From positions 1 through 6,423 of the forward strand of contig CAMENQ010000142.1 of NCBI GenBank assembly GCA_945928585.1: a stretch of 6,423 nucleotides of DNA, in the 5' to 3' direction. The stretch comes from an uncultured Roseburia sp. (lineage in GTDB: Bacteria; Bacillota; Clostridia; Lachnospirales; Lachnospiraceae). A model generated the notes under the pieces. It had not been told where the DNA came from and did not search any database. It saw nothing but the letters and a program-made list of their open reading frames with translations. The translations under genes and the position numbers were made by a program. This document shows, in pieces, positions 1-5,412 of the stretch (positions within the stretch are counted from its first letter, which is position 1; each line of letters opens with the position of its first letter).

Positions 1-42
1 ATATGACTGTCATCAGACTATCACTCTGATGGAGAGCTATAA
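1..42 (+). promoter_or_regulatory. Lysine (L-box) riboswitch, 3' end only
   Basis: The first 42 bases resemble the 3' end of a lysine riboswitch aptamer. A CTGTCA segment opens a 7-bp hairpin (11-17 pairing with 25-31, 7-nt loop), followed directly by GGAGAGCTAT. The well-known Bacillus subtilis lysC leader ends in the same order: CTGTCA, a hairpin, then GG-AG-GGCTATC. The remaining helices and the 5' strand of the closing helix lie outside the window, so the aptamer cannot be checked in full. The position ahead of an intrinsic terminator and then dapA and dapB fits the family's known role: with lysine bound, the closing helix forms and the terminator stops transcription. The identification rests on motif recognition and gene context and is probable, not proven. 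Confidence 0.72.
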
Positions 43-93
43 TTATTTCATAATATGATACGCCGTGTGCGTATATGTGTTTTGGGATGATAG

Positions 94-122
94 AGCCGGC
101 AGTCATTATGCCGGCTTTTTTT
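94..122 (+). terminator. Intrinsic terminator of the lysine riboswitch
   Basis: A perfect 8-bp GC-rich stem (AGCCGGCA at 94-101 pairing with TGCCGGCT at 109-116, 7-nt loop) is followed by a run of seven T (116-122). This is a textbook Rho-independent terminator. It sits about 50 bases after the aptamer-like end and upstream of dapA, so it is most simply the expression platform of the riboswitch. A smaller hairpin (ATACGC 58-63 with GCGTAT 69-74) lies between aptamer and terminator. The antiterminator pairing cannot be fixed because the 5' part of the leader is missing. Confidence 0.85.
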
Positions 123-137
123 AAATATTTTAAATAA

Positions 138-198
138 TAGGAAAATCCTAAAGCGACAGCGTGAATAAACGCAACTAAAAATTCGCAAAAGCGAATTT
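138..198 (+). other. Chain of three small hairpins in the dapA leader
   Basis: Three short inverted repeats follow one another: TAGGA/TCCTA (138-142 with 146-150), GCGT/ACGC (159-162 with 169-172), and AAATTCGC/GCGAATTT (179-186 with 191-198, loop AAAA). The last can extend outward by CT/AG with a two-base bulge. None is followed by a T run, so they are not terminators. They lie between two terminator-like hairpins and may be part of a folded leader or simply spacer. No known riboswitch, T-box or leader-peptide pattern is recognised in them. Confidence 0.45.
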
Positions 199-200
199 AG

Positions 201-227
201 AAGCGCCGTTGCCGTGCGGCGCTTTTT
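201..227 (+). terminator. Second terminator-like hairpin before dapA
   Basis: An 8-bp stem (AAGCGCCG at 201-208 with CGGCGCTT at 217-224, 8-nt loop) runs into five T (223-227). The shape is that of an intrinsic terminator, although the T run is short. It lies only 54 bases before the dapA start and downstream of the riboswitch terminator. A transcript starting above the riboswitch would therefore have to pass two terminators to reach dapA. Either the readthrough is regulated at both, or a further promoter lies between or after them. Confidence 0.7.
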
Positions 228-265
228 AATTGCTGCGATAGCAGTGACTTAGTAAAATAAATGAA

Positions 266-273
266 AGAGAGGA
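266..273 (+). promoter_or_regulatory. Ribosome binding site that fixes the dapA start
   Basis: AGAGAGGA ends 8 nt before the ATG at 282, an ideal spacing. An in-frame ATG at 261 lies upstream of this site and has no purine-rich sequence of its own. It would also add seven residues not expected in DapA proteins. The start at 282 is therefore preferred. Confidence 0.85.
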
Positions 274-281
274 TATTTTTT

Positions 282-1172
282 ATGTCGATTTTTACAGGAG
301 CAGGAGTTGCCATAGTAACACCTATGAAGGAGGATGGCAGTGTAAATTTTGAAGTATTCGGTGAGCTTGTGGAGGAGCAGATAGCAGGCGGTACAGACTG
401 TATTATTGTATGCGGAACTACAGGAGAGTCATCTACAATGACCCATGAAGAAGATATGGAATGTATTAAGTTTGTTATAGATAAGGTAAACAAAAGAGTG
501 CCTGTAGTGGCAGGAACAGGCTCAAACTGTACGGCTACAGCCATTCAGTCATCTGTTGAGGCAGAAAAACTTGGAGCAGACGGTGTGCTTTTAGTTACTC
601 CATATTATAATAAGGCTACACAGGGTGGTCTTGTAAAGCATTTTACAGCTATAGCAGATGCCATAAAGATACCATGTATTTTATATAATGTTCCTTCAAG
701 AACAGGCTGCAATATTCTGCCTGAGACAGTTATGGAAATCGTACATAAGGCTAAAAATAAAAATGTGGCTGCCATAAAGGAAGCAAGCGGTAACATATCT
801 CAGGTGGCAAAGCTTGCAAGTATTGCAAATGGTGAAATTGATATTTATTCGGGAAATGATGACCAGATAGTTCCAATCCTTTCACTTGGAGGAAAGGGCG
901 TTATATCAGTTCTTTCAAATGTAGCACCAAGACAGACACATGATATTGTGGCAAAGTATCTTGAAGGCAATGTAAAGGAAAGTATGGATATACAGCTTAA
1001 GGCAATACCTCTTATAAGTGCACTTTTCTGTGAGGTAAACCCTATTCCGGTAAAGGCAGCACTTAATCTTATGGGTAAGAATGTGGGAAATCCAAGAATG
1101 CCGCTTACAGAGATGGAGGAGGCAAATAAGGAAAAGCTTGCAAAGGCAATGAAGGATTTTGGAATACTGTAA
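282..1172 (+). CDS. dapA: 4-hydroxy-tetrahydrodipicolinate synthase (DapA)
   Basis: This 296-residue protein has the usual length for DapA, a cytoplasmic TIM-barrel aldolase. It condenses pyruvate with aspartate semialdehyde to (4S)-4-hydroxy-tetrahydrodipicolinate, the first committed step toward diaminopimelate and lysine. The family's landmarks are all visible: GTTGES at 45-50 with the substrate-binding Thr46 and Thr47, VTPYYN with Tyr109, YNVPSRTG with Tyr135 and Arg140, and KEASG with Lys166, the Schiff-base lysine. The start at 282 is chosen for its strong binding site. Aligned by eye to E. coli DapA, two residues of the lysine allosteric site differ: E. coli His56 corresponds to Asp58 and Glu84 to Thr86. 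Asn82 and Tyr108 are kept. The enzyme may therefore be weakly or not inhibited by lysine. The dapB gene follows 43 bases downstream, and a lysine-riboswitch-like leader precedes the pair. Confidence 0.97.
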   Translation: MSIFTGAGVAIVTPMKEDGSVNFEVFGELVEEQIAGGTDCIIVCGTTGESSTMTHEEDMECIKFVIDKVNKRVPVVAGTGSNCTATAIQSSVEAEKLGADGVLLVTPYYNKATQGGLVKHFTAIADAIKIPCILYNVPSRTGCNILPETVMEIVHKAKNKNVAAIKEASGNISQVAKLASIANGEIDIYSGNDDQIVPILSLGGKGVISVLSNVAPRQTHDIVAKYLEGNVKESMDIQLKAIPLISALFCEVNPIPVKAALNLMGKNVGNPRMPLTEMEEANKEKLAKAMKDFGIL

Positions 1173-1182
1173 AAAATAAAAA

Positions 1183-1201
1183 TGCACAAAAGATATGTGC
1201 A
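1183..1201 (+). other. Small hairpin between dapA and dapB
   Basis: TGCACA (1183-1188) and TGTGCA (1196-1201) form a perfect 6-bp stem with a 7-nt loop in the 43-base gap between the genes. No T run follows on the + strand, so it should not end transcription there. It may protect or mark a processing point in the dapAB message, or it may be chance. Confidence 0.4.
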
Positions 1202-1215
1202 GAAAAGAGGTTTGA

Positions 1216-1971
1216 ATGACACGTATTATAATGGTAGGCTGCGGCGGAAAAATGGGAAAGGTTATCTCGGATATAGTCAGAGCCGATAACGAGGCACAGA
1301 TAGTGGCAGGTGTTGATATAAATACAAGCTGGGCAAATGATTATCCTGTATATCCTGCCATAAATGAAGTAAAGGAAGAAGCAGATGTTATTATTGACTT
1401 CTCCACACCAAAGGTACTTGAAGAATTGTTAAGCTATGCAAAGGAAAAAAATGTGGCAGCAGTTTTATGTACCACAGGTTATTCCGAAGAGCAGATACAG
1501 ATGATAAAGGATGCATCGAAGGAGTGTACACTTCTCCGTTCAGCCAATATGTCAATGGGAATTAACACCATGATAAAGGTAATGGAAACAGTATCAAAGA
1601 CACTTGCAGACGCAGGTTTTGATATTGAGATAGTAGAAAAGCATCATAATCAGAAGCTTGATGCTCCAAGCGGTACAGCTATAGCACTTGCCGATGCCAT
1701 AAATGAGCAGCTTGATGGAGAATACGAATATGTTTACGACAGAAGCGCAAGAAGAGAAAAGAGACCTGAAAAGGAAATAGGAATAAGTGCCGTAAGAGGC
1801 GGAACTATAGTGGGAGAGCATGAAATTATATTTGCAGGTACTGATGAGGTTATAGAGTTTAAGCATACTGCTTATTCAAAGGCTATTTTTGGAAATGGGG
1901 CAGTGCAGGCGGCTAAATTCTTAAAAGGAAAACCGGCAGGACTTTATGGAATGAAGGAAGTTATTGGATAG
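1216..1971 (+). CDS. dapB: 4-hydroxy-tetrahydrodipicolinate reductase (DapB)
   Basis: This 251-residue cytoplasmic enzyme reduces the DapA product with NAD(P)H to tetrahydrodipicolinate, the second step of the diaminopimelate/lysine branch. The length is normal for the family. The N-terminal Rossmann fold shows the nucleotide-binding glycines G8, G11 and G14 in VGCGGKMG, and DFSTP at 61-65. The catalytic region carries EKHHNQKLDAPSGTA (141-155), with His143 and His144 matching the catalytic histidine pair, Lys147 the substrate-binding lysine, and the DAPSGT signature. RGGTIVGEH (194-202) is the second family motif, and FGNGAV at 225-230 lies near the C-terminus. The site AAGAGG ends 5 nt before the ATG. 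dapA is 43 bases upstream with no terminator between, so the two are very likely cotranscribed and share the lysine-responsive leader. A long inverted repeat starts just after the stop codon. Confidence 0.97.
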   Translation: MTRIIMVGCGGKMGKVISDIVRADNEAQIVAGVDINTSWANDYPVYPAINEVKEEADVIIDFSTPKVLEELLSYAKEKNVAAVLCTTGYSEEQIQMIKDASKECTLLRSANMSMGINTMIKVMETVSKTLADAGFDIEIVEKHHNQKLDAPSGTAIALADAINEQLDGEYEYVYDRSARREKRPEKEIGISAVRGGTIVGEHEIIFAGTDEVIEFKHTAYSKAIFGNGAVQAAKFLKGKPAGLYGMKEVIG

Positions 1972-1977
1972 AGAGAG

Positions 1978-2311
1978 GGGAGAAATTCAGCATTGCTGTA
2001 TGGAGTTTAGTACGGCGGTTGGGGTGTAGTGACAGGACAGGGGGCTTGCCTGATATGTGTGTAAGCTTCGGGACCGATAAGAAATTTTAATACTGCAAAA
2101 CCGGTATCTTCTAAGCGGCGGTCATAACTCGGAAATGGCTTATTCAGCCATTTCCTCAGACAGATGACCTCTGCTAAGAAGATGCCGGTTTTGCAGTATT
2201 AAATTTCTAATCGGTTCCTCAATGCTTACACACATATCAGGCAAGTCCCTGTCCTGTCACTACACCCCAACCGCCGTACTAAACTCCATACAGCAATGCT
2301 GAATTTCTTTT
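1978..2311. repeat. Long near-perfect inverted repeat (giant hairpin), MITE-like
   Basis: About 334 bases after dapB form one large palindrome. The outer arms (1981-2042 and 2247-2308) are reverse complements over 62 bp without a mismatch. A one-base bulge and a G-T pair lead into 22 more perfect pairs (2045-2066 with 2224-2245). The inner part (about 2067-2125 with 2164-2223) still pairs for most of its length, with a few mismatches and bulges. The centre is a perfect 10-bp hairpin with a 5-nt loop (2131-2140 with 2146-2155). No open reading frame of note lies inside. The left outer arm is about 48% GC by count, higher than the surrounding genes look. The right end runs into four T. No clear target-site duplication was found at the ends. 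It could be a miniature transposable element, a dispersed intergenic palindrome, a structured RNA, or a barrier between the dapAB unit and the next operon. Confidence 0.93.
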
Positions 2312-2326
2312 AACAGGAAATGTATA

Positions 2327-2356
2327 TTGTTTTTGTCGCATAAAGTATGTTATAAT
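2327..2356 (+). promoter_or_regulatory. Sigma-A-type promoter of the Nudix-yhgE operon
   Basis: A consensus -10 TATAAT (2351-2356) is preceded by TG one base upstream (2348-2349), giving an extended -10. A TTGTTT box at 2327-2332 lies 18 bp before it and can serve as -35. Transcription would begin near 2363, giving an untranslated leader of about 24 nt before the Nudix gene. The promoter starts 16 bp after the end of the long inverted repeat, so the operon has its own start separate from dapAB. Confidence 0.78.
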
Positions 2357-2373
2357 CATACAAACAATAAAGT

Positions 2374-2378
2374 GGAGG
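2374..2378 (+). promoter_or_regulatory. Ribosome binding site that fixes the Nudix start
   Basis: GGAGG ends 8 nt before the ATG at 2387, which makes this the translation start. An in-frame TTG at 2327 would add 20 residues, but it overlaps the promoter and would lie upstream of the predicted transcription start. Confidence 0.88.
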
Positions 2379-2386
2379 AAATAAAA

Positions 2387-2890
2387 ATGGAATTTTGGGA
2401 TATATATGACAAGGATAAAAAACTGACAGGAAGGACTATGGAGAGAAATAACTGGTGCTTAAAGGATGATGAGTATCATCTGACGGTGTTGGGAGTGATA
2501 GCAAGACCGGATGGACGGTTTCTTATTACAAAGCGTGTGATGACAAAAGCGTGGGCTCCCGGATGGTGGGAGGTATCAGGCGGAGCTGCTATGGCGGGAG
2601 AGGATTCTTTGACGGCAGTTAAGAGAGAAGTGAAGGAGGAGACGGGACTTGATGTGTCAGAGGCAGACGGTGGATATATGTTTACTTATCACAGGGAAAA
2701 TCCGGGCAAGGGAGATAATTATTTTGTAGATGTATACAGATTTATAATGGATTTTGCAGATGAGGATTTGTGTCTTCAGGAGGCTGAGACGGACGGATAT
2801 ATGCTTGCAACGCCTGAGCAGATAAAGGAATTTGCAGATGAAGGTATATTTTTACATTATGATAGTATAAAGGAAGTTTTTATTCTGTAA
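2387..2890 (+). CDS. Nudix hydrolase
   Basis: This 167-residue cytoplasmic protein is a Nudix hydrolase, a family that cleaves nucleoside diphosphates linked to another moiety using Mg2+ or Mn2+. The complete Nudix box (G-x5-E-x7-R-E-U-x-E-E-x-G-U) is present at 66-88: Gly66, Glu72, Arg80-Glu81, Glu84-Glu85, Gly87, Leu88. The N-terminus (EFWDIYDKD and LTGRTMER, then a beta-strand region HLTVLGVIAR) resembles the clostridial group related to YfcD and isopentenyl-diphosphate isomerase-like Nudix proteins. Substrate specificity cannot be read from sequence. Both start and length agree with the binding site at 2374. The gene is first after a strong promoter, and its stop is 18 bases before the next gene, so it appears cotranscribed with the YhgE/Pip genes. 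Whether it acts with them or is only a passenger is unknown. Confidence 0.93.
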   Translation: MEFWDIYDKDKKLTGRTMERNNWCLKDDEYHLTVLGVIARPDGRFLITKRVMTKAWAPGWWEVSGGAAMAGEDSLTAVKREVKEETGLDVSEADGGYMFTYHRENPGKGDNYFVDVYRFIMDFADEDLCLQEAETDGYMLATPEQIKEFADEGIFLHYDSIKEVFIL

Positions 2891-2908
2891 AAAAACGGGA
2901 GGACGTTT

Positions 2909-5062
2909 ATGAGGATGATTTTCAATATATTTCTTAAGGATATAAAGGGACTTGGAAAGCATTTACTTGCACTTGTGGTAGCAGTAGGTCTCTGTGTCAT
3001 ACCGTCTTTGTATGCATGGTTTAATATATATTCAAACTGGGATCCTTATGCAAATACAGAAGCCATAAAGATAGCCGTATTTACTGAGGATGGCGGCTAT
3101 AATCTCAGCGAAGATGAATTTGTCAATATGGGAGATAAGGTAGTTGAGCAGCTTCATGATAACAAAGCACTTGGCTGGCAGTTTCCGAAGACAAAGGAAG
3201 AGGCTTTAGAAGGTGTTAAAAGTGGTGATTATTATGCGGCTATTGTTATAGGAGATAATTTTAGTGAAAGTCTTTATGATTTTTTAAATAATGGGTTAGA
3301 GAGACCGAATATTACATATTATGAAAATTCAAAGAAAAATGCAGTTGCCACAAAAATAACGGATACGGGGCGTTCAACATTACAGCAGAATATAAATAAA
3401 GAATTTGTCAATGCCATGATAAATACCATGATGGATGAACTTAACAGTCTTGCTGCAAATGATACGGATGTAATAGCAGGACTTATGGAGGATTTGAAAA
3501 AAGTAAATGAAAATCTTGATGGATATGATGTTACAATACAGTCTCTTATTGACGGAAACAACAAAATGTCAGAAAGTCTTTTAGCAATAAAGGATATTCT
3601 TCCGCAGGTACAACAGGTAATAAATGATACGGTAACATCTGCACAGATGGCAGACGTTACAATACAGACAGCCATGGATGATGTGGTAAAAAAGATGTCT
3701 GAGGCCTCAACAGCTATGGCACAGTTATCAGGAATGGCAGTAGAACAGATAAAGAAGGCGTCGGAGTTAATACCTTCTGATACTGTTGCAGCAGAGGAAT
3801 GTCTAAAAAAAGCAAAAGAGCTTATTGAAAATATGTCGTCTCAAAATGAAGCACTTCTTGACGCTCTTAATTCACTTGACAATATAGATGGCATAGATTC
3901 TGCCATAGTAAATACATTGAAAAATTCTCTTGCAGGAATAAAAGCACTTGAGGAGGTGGCAGCAGAGCTTTTAAGCGAATCATCAGAGATGATAGAAGCT
4001 GCTCCTGAACTTATAGCGGCCAAGTATGAACTTTTAAAGCCTGTTTTGGAAAAATGCAGTGAGAAAATTGAAGATATACAAAATACATACAATAATATCA
4101 TAGTTAAAGATATAGAAAGCCTGAAAAAATCTGCAGATTCATCGGTGCAGGCTATTGTGGAAAGCTTAAATAAAGCAGGAAACAGCCTTACAGGACTGGA
4201 AAAGCTTCTTCTTGGAGTAAGTGATGTAATTGTAACCACAAATGATTCGCTTGATATGGCAAGGAACACTATATCAGGTTTGAAAGAAAAGCTGGCAGAT
4301 ATCTCGGAAAAGGTTGATGGAATAGATGAGAGCGAGGGATATAAGACACTTCTTACACTTGTTGAGGCTGACGCGCAGATGTATGCGGAATTTTTCTCAG
4401 AGCCTGTGCAGGTAAGTCAGAAGAATGTATATATGTCTACAAATTACGGTACATCAGTTACACCGTTTTACACAACACTTGCCATATGGGTAGGAGGCAT
4501 AGTGCTTGTGGCTATTATGAAGGTACACGTAGATTATGAGGATGAAAAAATAAAAAATGCAACCCTCAGTCAGAAATATTTTGGAAGGCTTCTGCTTTTT
4601 ATAGTAATGGGGCAGATACAGACAGCTATCACCGTTCTTGGAAATATATACATATTAAAAATTGACTGCACGCATCCTGTTATGTTCTGGGTGGCAGCAG
4701 CCATAACAAGTCTTGTGTTTATATCATTTATATATTCACTTACCCTTGCCTTTGGAGATGTAGGCAAGGCAATAGCAGTAGTTATGGTAGTTATACAGAT
4801 AGCAGGCTCAAGCGGAACTTTTCCTATAGAGCTTCTGCCGGATTTCTTCCAGAACATATACAGATACTTCCCATTCCCATACGCAATAAATGCGATGCGT
4901 GAGGCTATAAGCGGTCTGTATCAGTGGGATTACCTTATATATCTTGCACAGCTTATGTTGTATGGAGCAGTGGCACTTTTCATAGGTCTTGTCATAAGAA
5001 AGCCGTTCATAAAAATAGGTCATTTCATTGAGGAGAAGATGAAGGAAACGAAAATGATGTAG
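2909..5062 (+). CDS. YhgE/Pip-family membrane protein (first copy)
   Basis: This 717-residue protein is an integral membrane protein of the YhgE/Pip (phage infection protein) family, related to ABC-2-type transporter permeases and to EsaA of type VII secretion. Helix 1 is at about 17-39 and ends in the family motif IPSLYAWFNI then SNWDPY (31-47). Residues of roughly 40-518 form a large extracytoplasmic part: an alpha/beta section with GDYYAAIVI (106-114) and KKNAVATKITD (142-152), then a long helical, probably coiled-coil stretch (about 190-475). Five more helices lie near 519-538, 558-580, 590-613, 618-637 and 676-696. GSSGTFPIELLP and the following FPFPYAINAMREAI (633-667) are typical of the C-terminal ABC-2-like domain. 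GGGAGG ends 6 nt before the ATG. Members include Lactococcus Pip, needed for infection by some phages; the native role is poorly known. A divergent paralogue follows two genes later. Confidence 0.92.
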   Translation: MRMIFNIFLKDIKGLGKHLLALVVAVGLCVIPSLYAWFNIYSNWDPYANTEAIKIAVFTEDGGYNLSEDEFVNMGDKVVEQLHDNKALGWQFPKTKEEALEGVKSGDYYAAIVIGDNFSESLYDFLNNGLERPNITYYENSKKNAVATKITDTGRSTLQQNINKEFVNAMINTMMDELNSLAANDTDVIAGLMEDLKKVNENLDGYDVTIQSLIDGNNKMSESLLAIKDILPQVQQVINDTVTSAQMADVTIQTAMDDVVKKMSEASTAMAQLSGMAVEQIKKASELIPSDTVAAEECLKKAKELIENMSSQNEALLDALNSLDNIDGIDSAIVNTLKNSLAGIKALEEVAAELLSESSEMIEAAPELIAAKYELLKPVLEKCSEKIEDIQNTYNNIIVKDIESLKKSADSSVQAIVESLNKAGNSLTGLEKLLLGVSDVIVTTNDSLDMARNTISGLKEKLADISEKVDGIDESEGYKTLLTLVEADAQMYAEFFSEPVQVSQKNVYMSTNYGTSVTPFYTTLAIWVGGIVLVAIMKVHVDYEDEKIKNATLSQKYFGRLLLFIVMGQIQTAITVLGNIYILKIDCTHPVMFWVAAAITSLVFISFIYSLTLAFGDVGKAIAVVMVVIQIAGSSGTFPIELLPDFFQNIYRYFPFPYAINAMREAISGLYQWDYLIYLAQLMLYGAVALFIGLVIRKPFIKIGHFIEEKMKETKMM

Positions 5063-5088
5063 AGTGATGAAGGGATGTGTGAAATACA

Positions 5089-5412
5089 ATGGGCAGAAAG
5101 AAAAATATAGAATTAGAGAAGGTTCAAAAGGAGATAAAGCAGTTTAGTGAAGAAATGCACACAAAAAATCAAAAAAGGATAAAAAACGGTCTTATATGTA
5201 TAGCTGTTGTGCCGTTGTTCTTTTTACTGCTTATGTTTATTATGGATACTGCAAAGGTGGTATATCTGCTGCTTTGGGTTATTTCCCTGTTTATCATATG
5301 TACATATCTTTTACTTGTGGCATATATAGATGACAGGCTGCAGACAAAAATGAAAGAGCTTGGAGTGGAAATGGAGAATGCGGATGAACCGCTGATTGGA
5401 GATGATGTATAG
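5089..5412 (+). CDS. Small protein with two membrane helices, unknown function
   Basis: This 107-residue protein is not recognised as a named family. It has a highly charged, lysine-rich N-terminus likely to form a helix (about 1-33, KKNIELEKVQKEIKQF), two hydrophobic segments (about 34-52 and 57-78) joined by a short loop, and an acidic C-terminal tail ending NADEPLIGDDV. By the positive-inside rule both ends should face the cytoplasm, with a helical hairpin in the membrane. The nearest binding site, AAGGGA at 5070-5075, lies about 13 nt from the ATG, a wide spacing, so translation may be modest or coupled to the gene before it. It sits between two YhgE/Pip paralogues, 26 bases after the first, and its stop shares a base with the start of the second. 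This position suggests, without proving it, that it is an accessory subunit of those proteins. Confidence 0.82.
   Translation: MGRKKNIELEKVQKEIKQFSEEMHTKNQKRIKNGLICIAVVPLFFLLLMFIMDTAKVVYLLLWVISLFIICTYLLLVAYIDDRLQTKMKELGVEMENADEPLIGDDV

Noticed and set aside
109..138. Nine-codon open frame starting in the riboswitch terminator, as a leader peptide
   Set aside because: It has no binding site and no run of lysine or other regulatory codons, and its start lies inside the terminator stem.
230..258. Possible dapA promoter, TTGCTG and TAAAAT with 17-bp spacing
   Set aside because: The spacing is good, but both boxes are imperfect and the -35 lies in a small hairpin. The start point would fall at about the binding site, leaving almost no leader. 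It would explain the second terminator, but the evidence is too weak to list.
261..281. Upstream ATG as the dapA start, adding seven residues
   Set aside because: It has no binding site of its own, and the strong AGAGAGGA site lies between it and the ATG at 282. The longer N-terminus is not expected for DapA.
1183..1201. dapA-dapB gap hairpin as a terminator
   Set aside because: No T run follows on the + strand and the two genes are clearly a functional pair. It is listed only as a small hairpin.
1978..2311. The palindrome as a simple terminator for dapB
   Set aside because: It ends in only four T and is roughly ten times longer than needed. It might stop transcription, but that would not explain its size.
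1972..2316. Target-site duplication flanking the long palindrome
   Set aside because: The bases just outside the arms (GAGAG on the left, AACAG on the right) do not match, so transposition cannot be shown from this copy alone.
3841..4269. Antisense open frame of 142 codons opposite the first YhgE/Pip gene
   Set aside because: It is a serine- and leucine-rich mirror of the coiled-coil coding strand with no recognisable domain. The same holds for the other antisense frames over dapA, dapB and the membrane genes.
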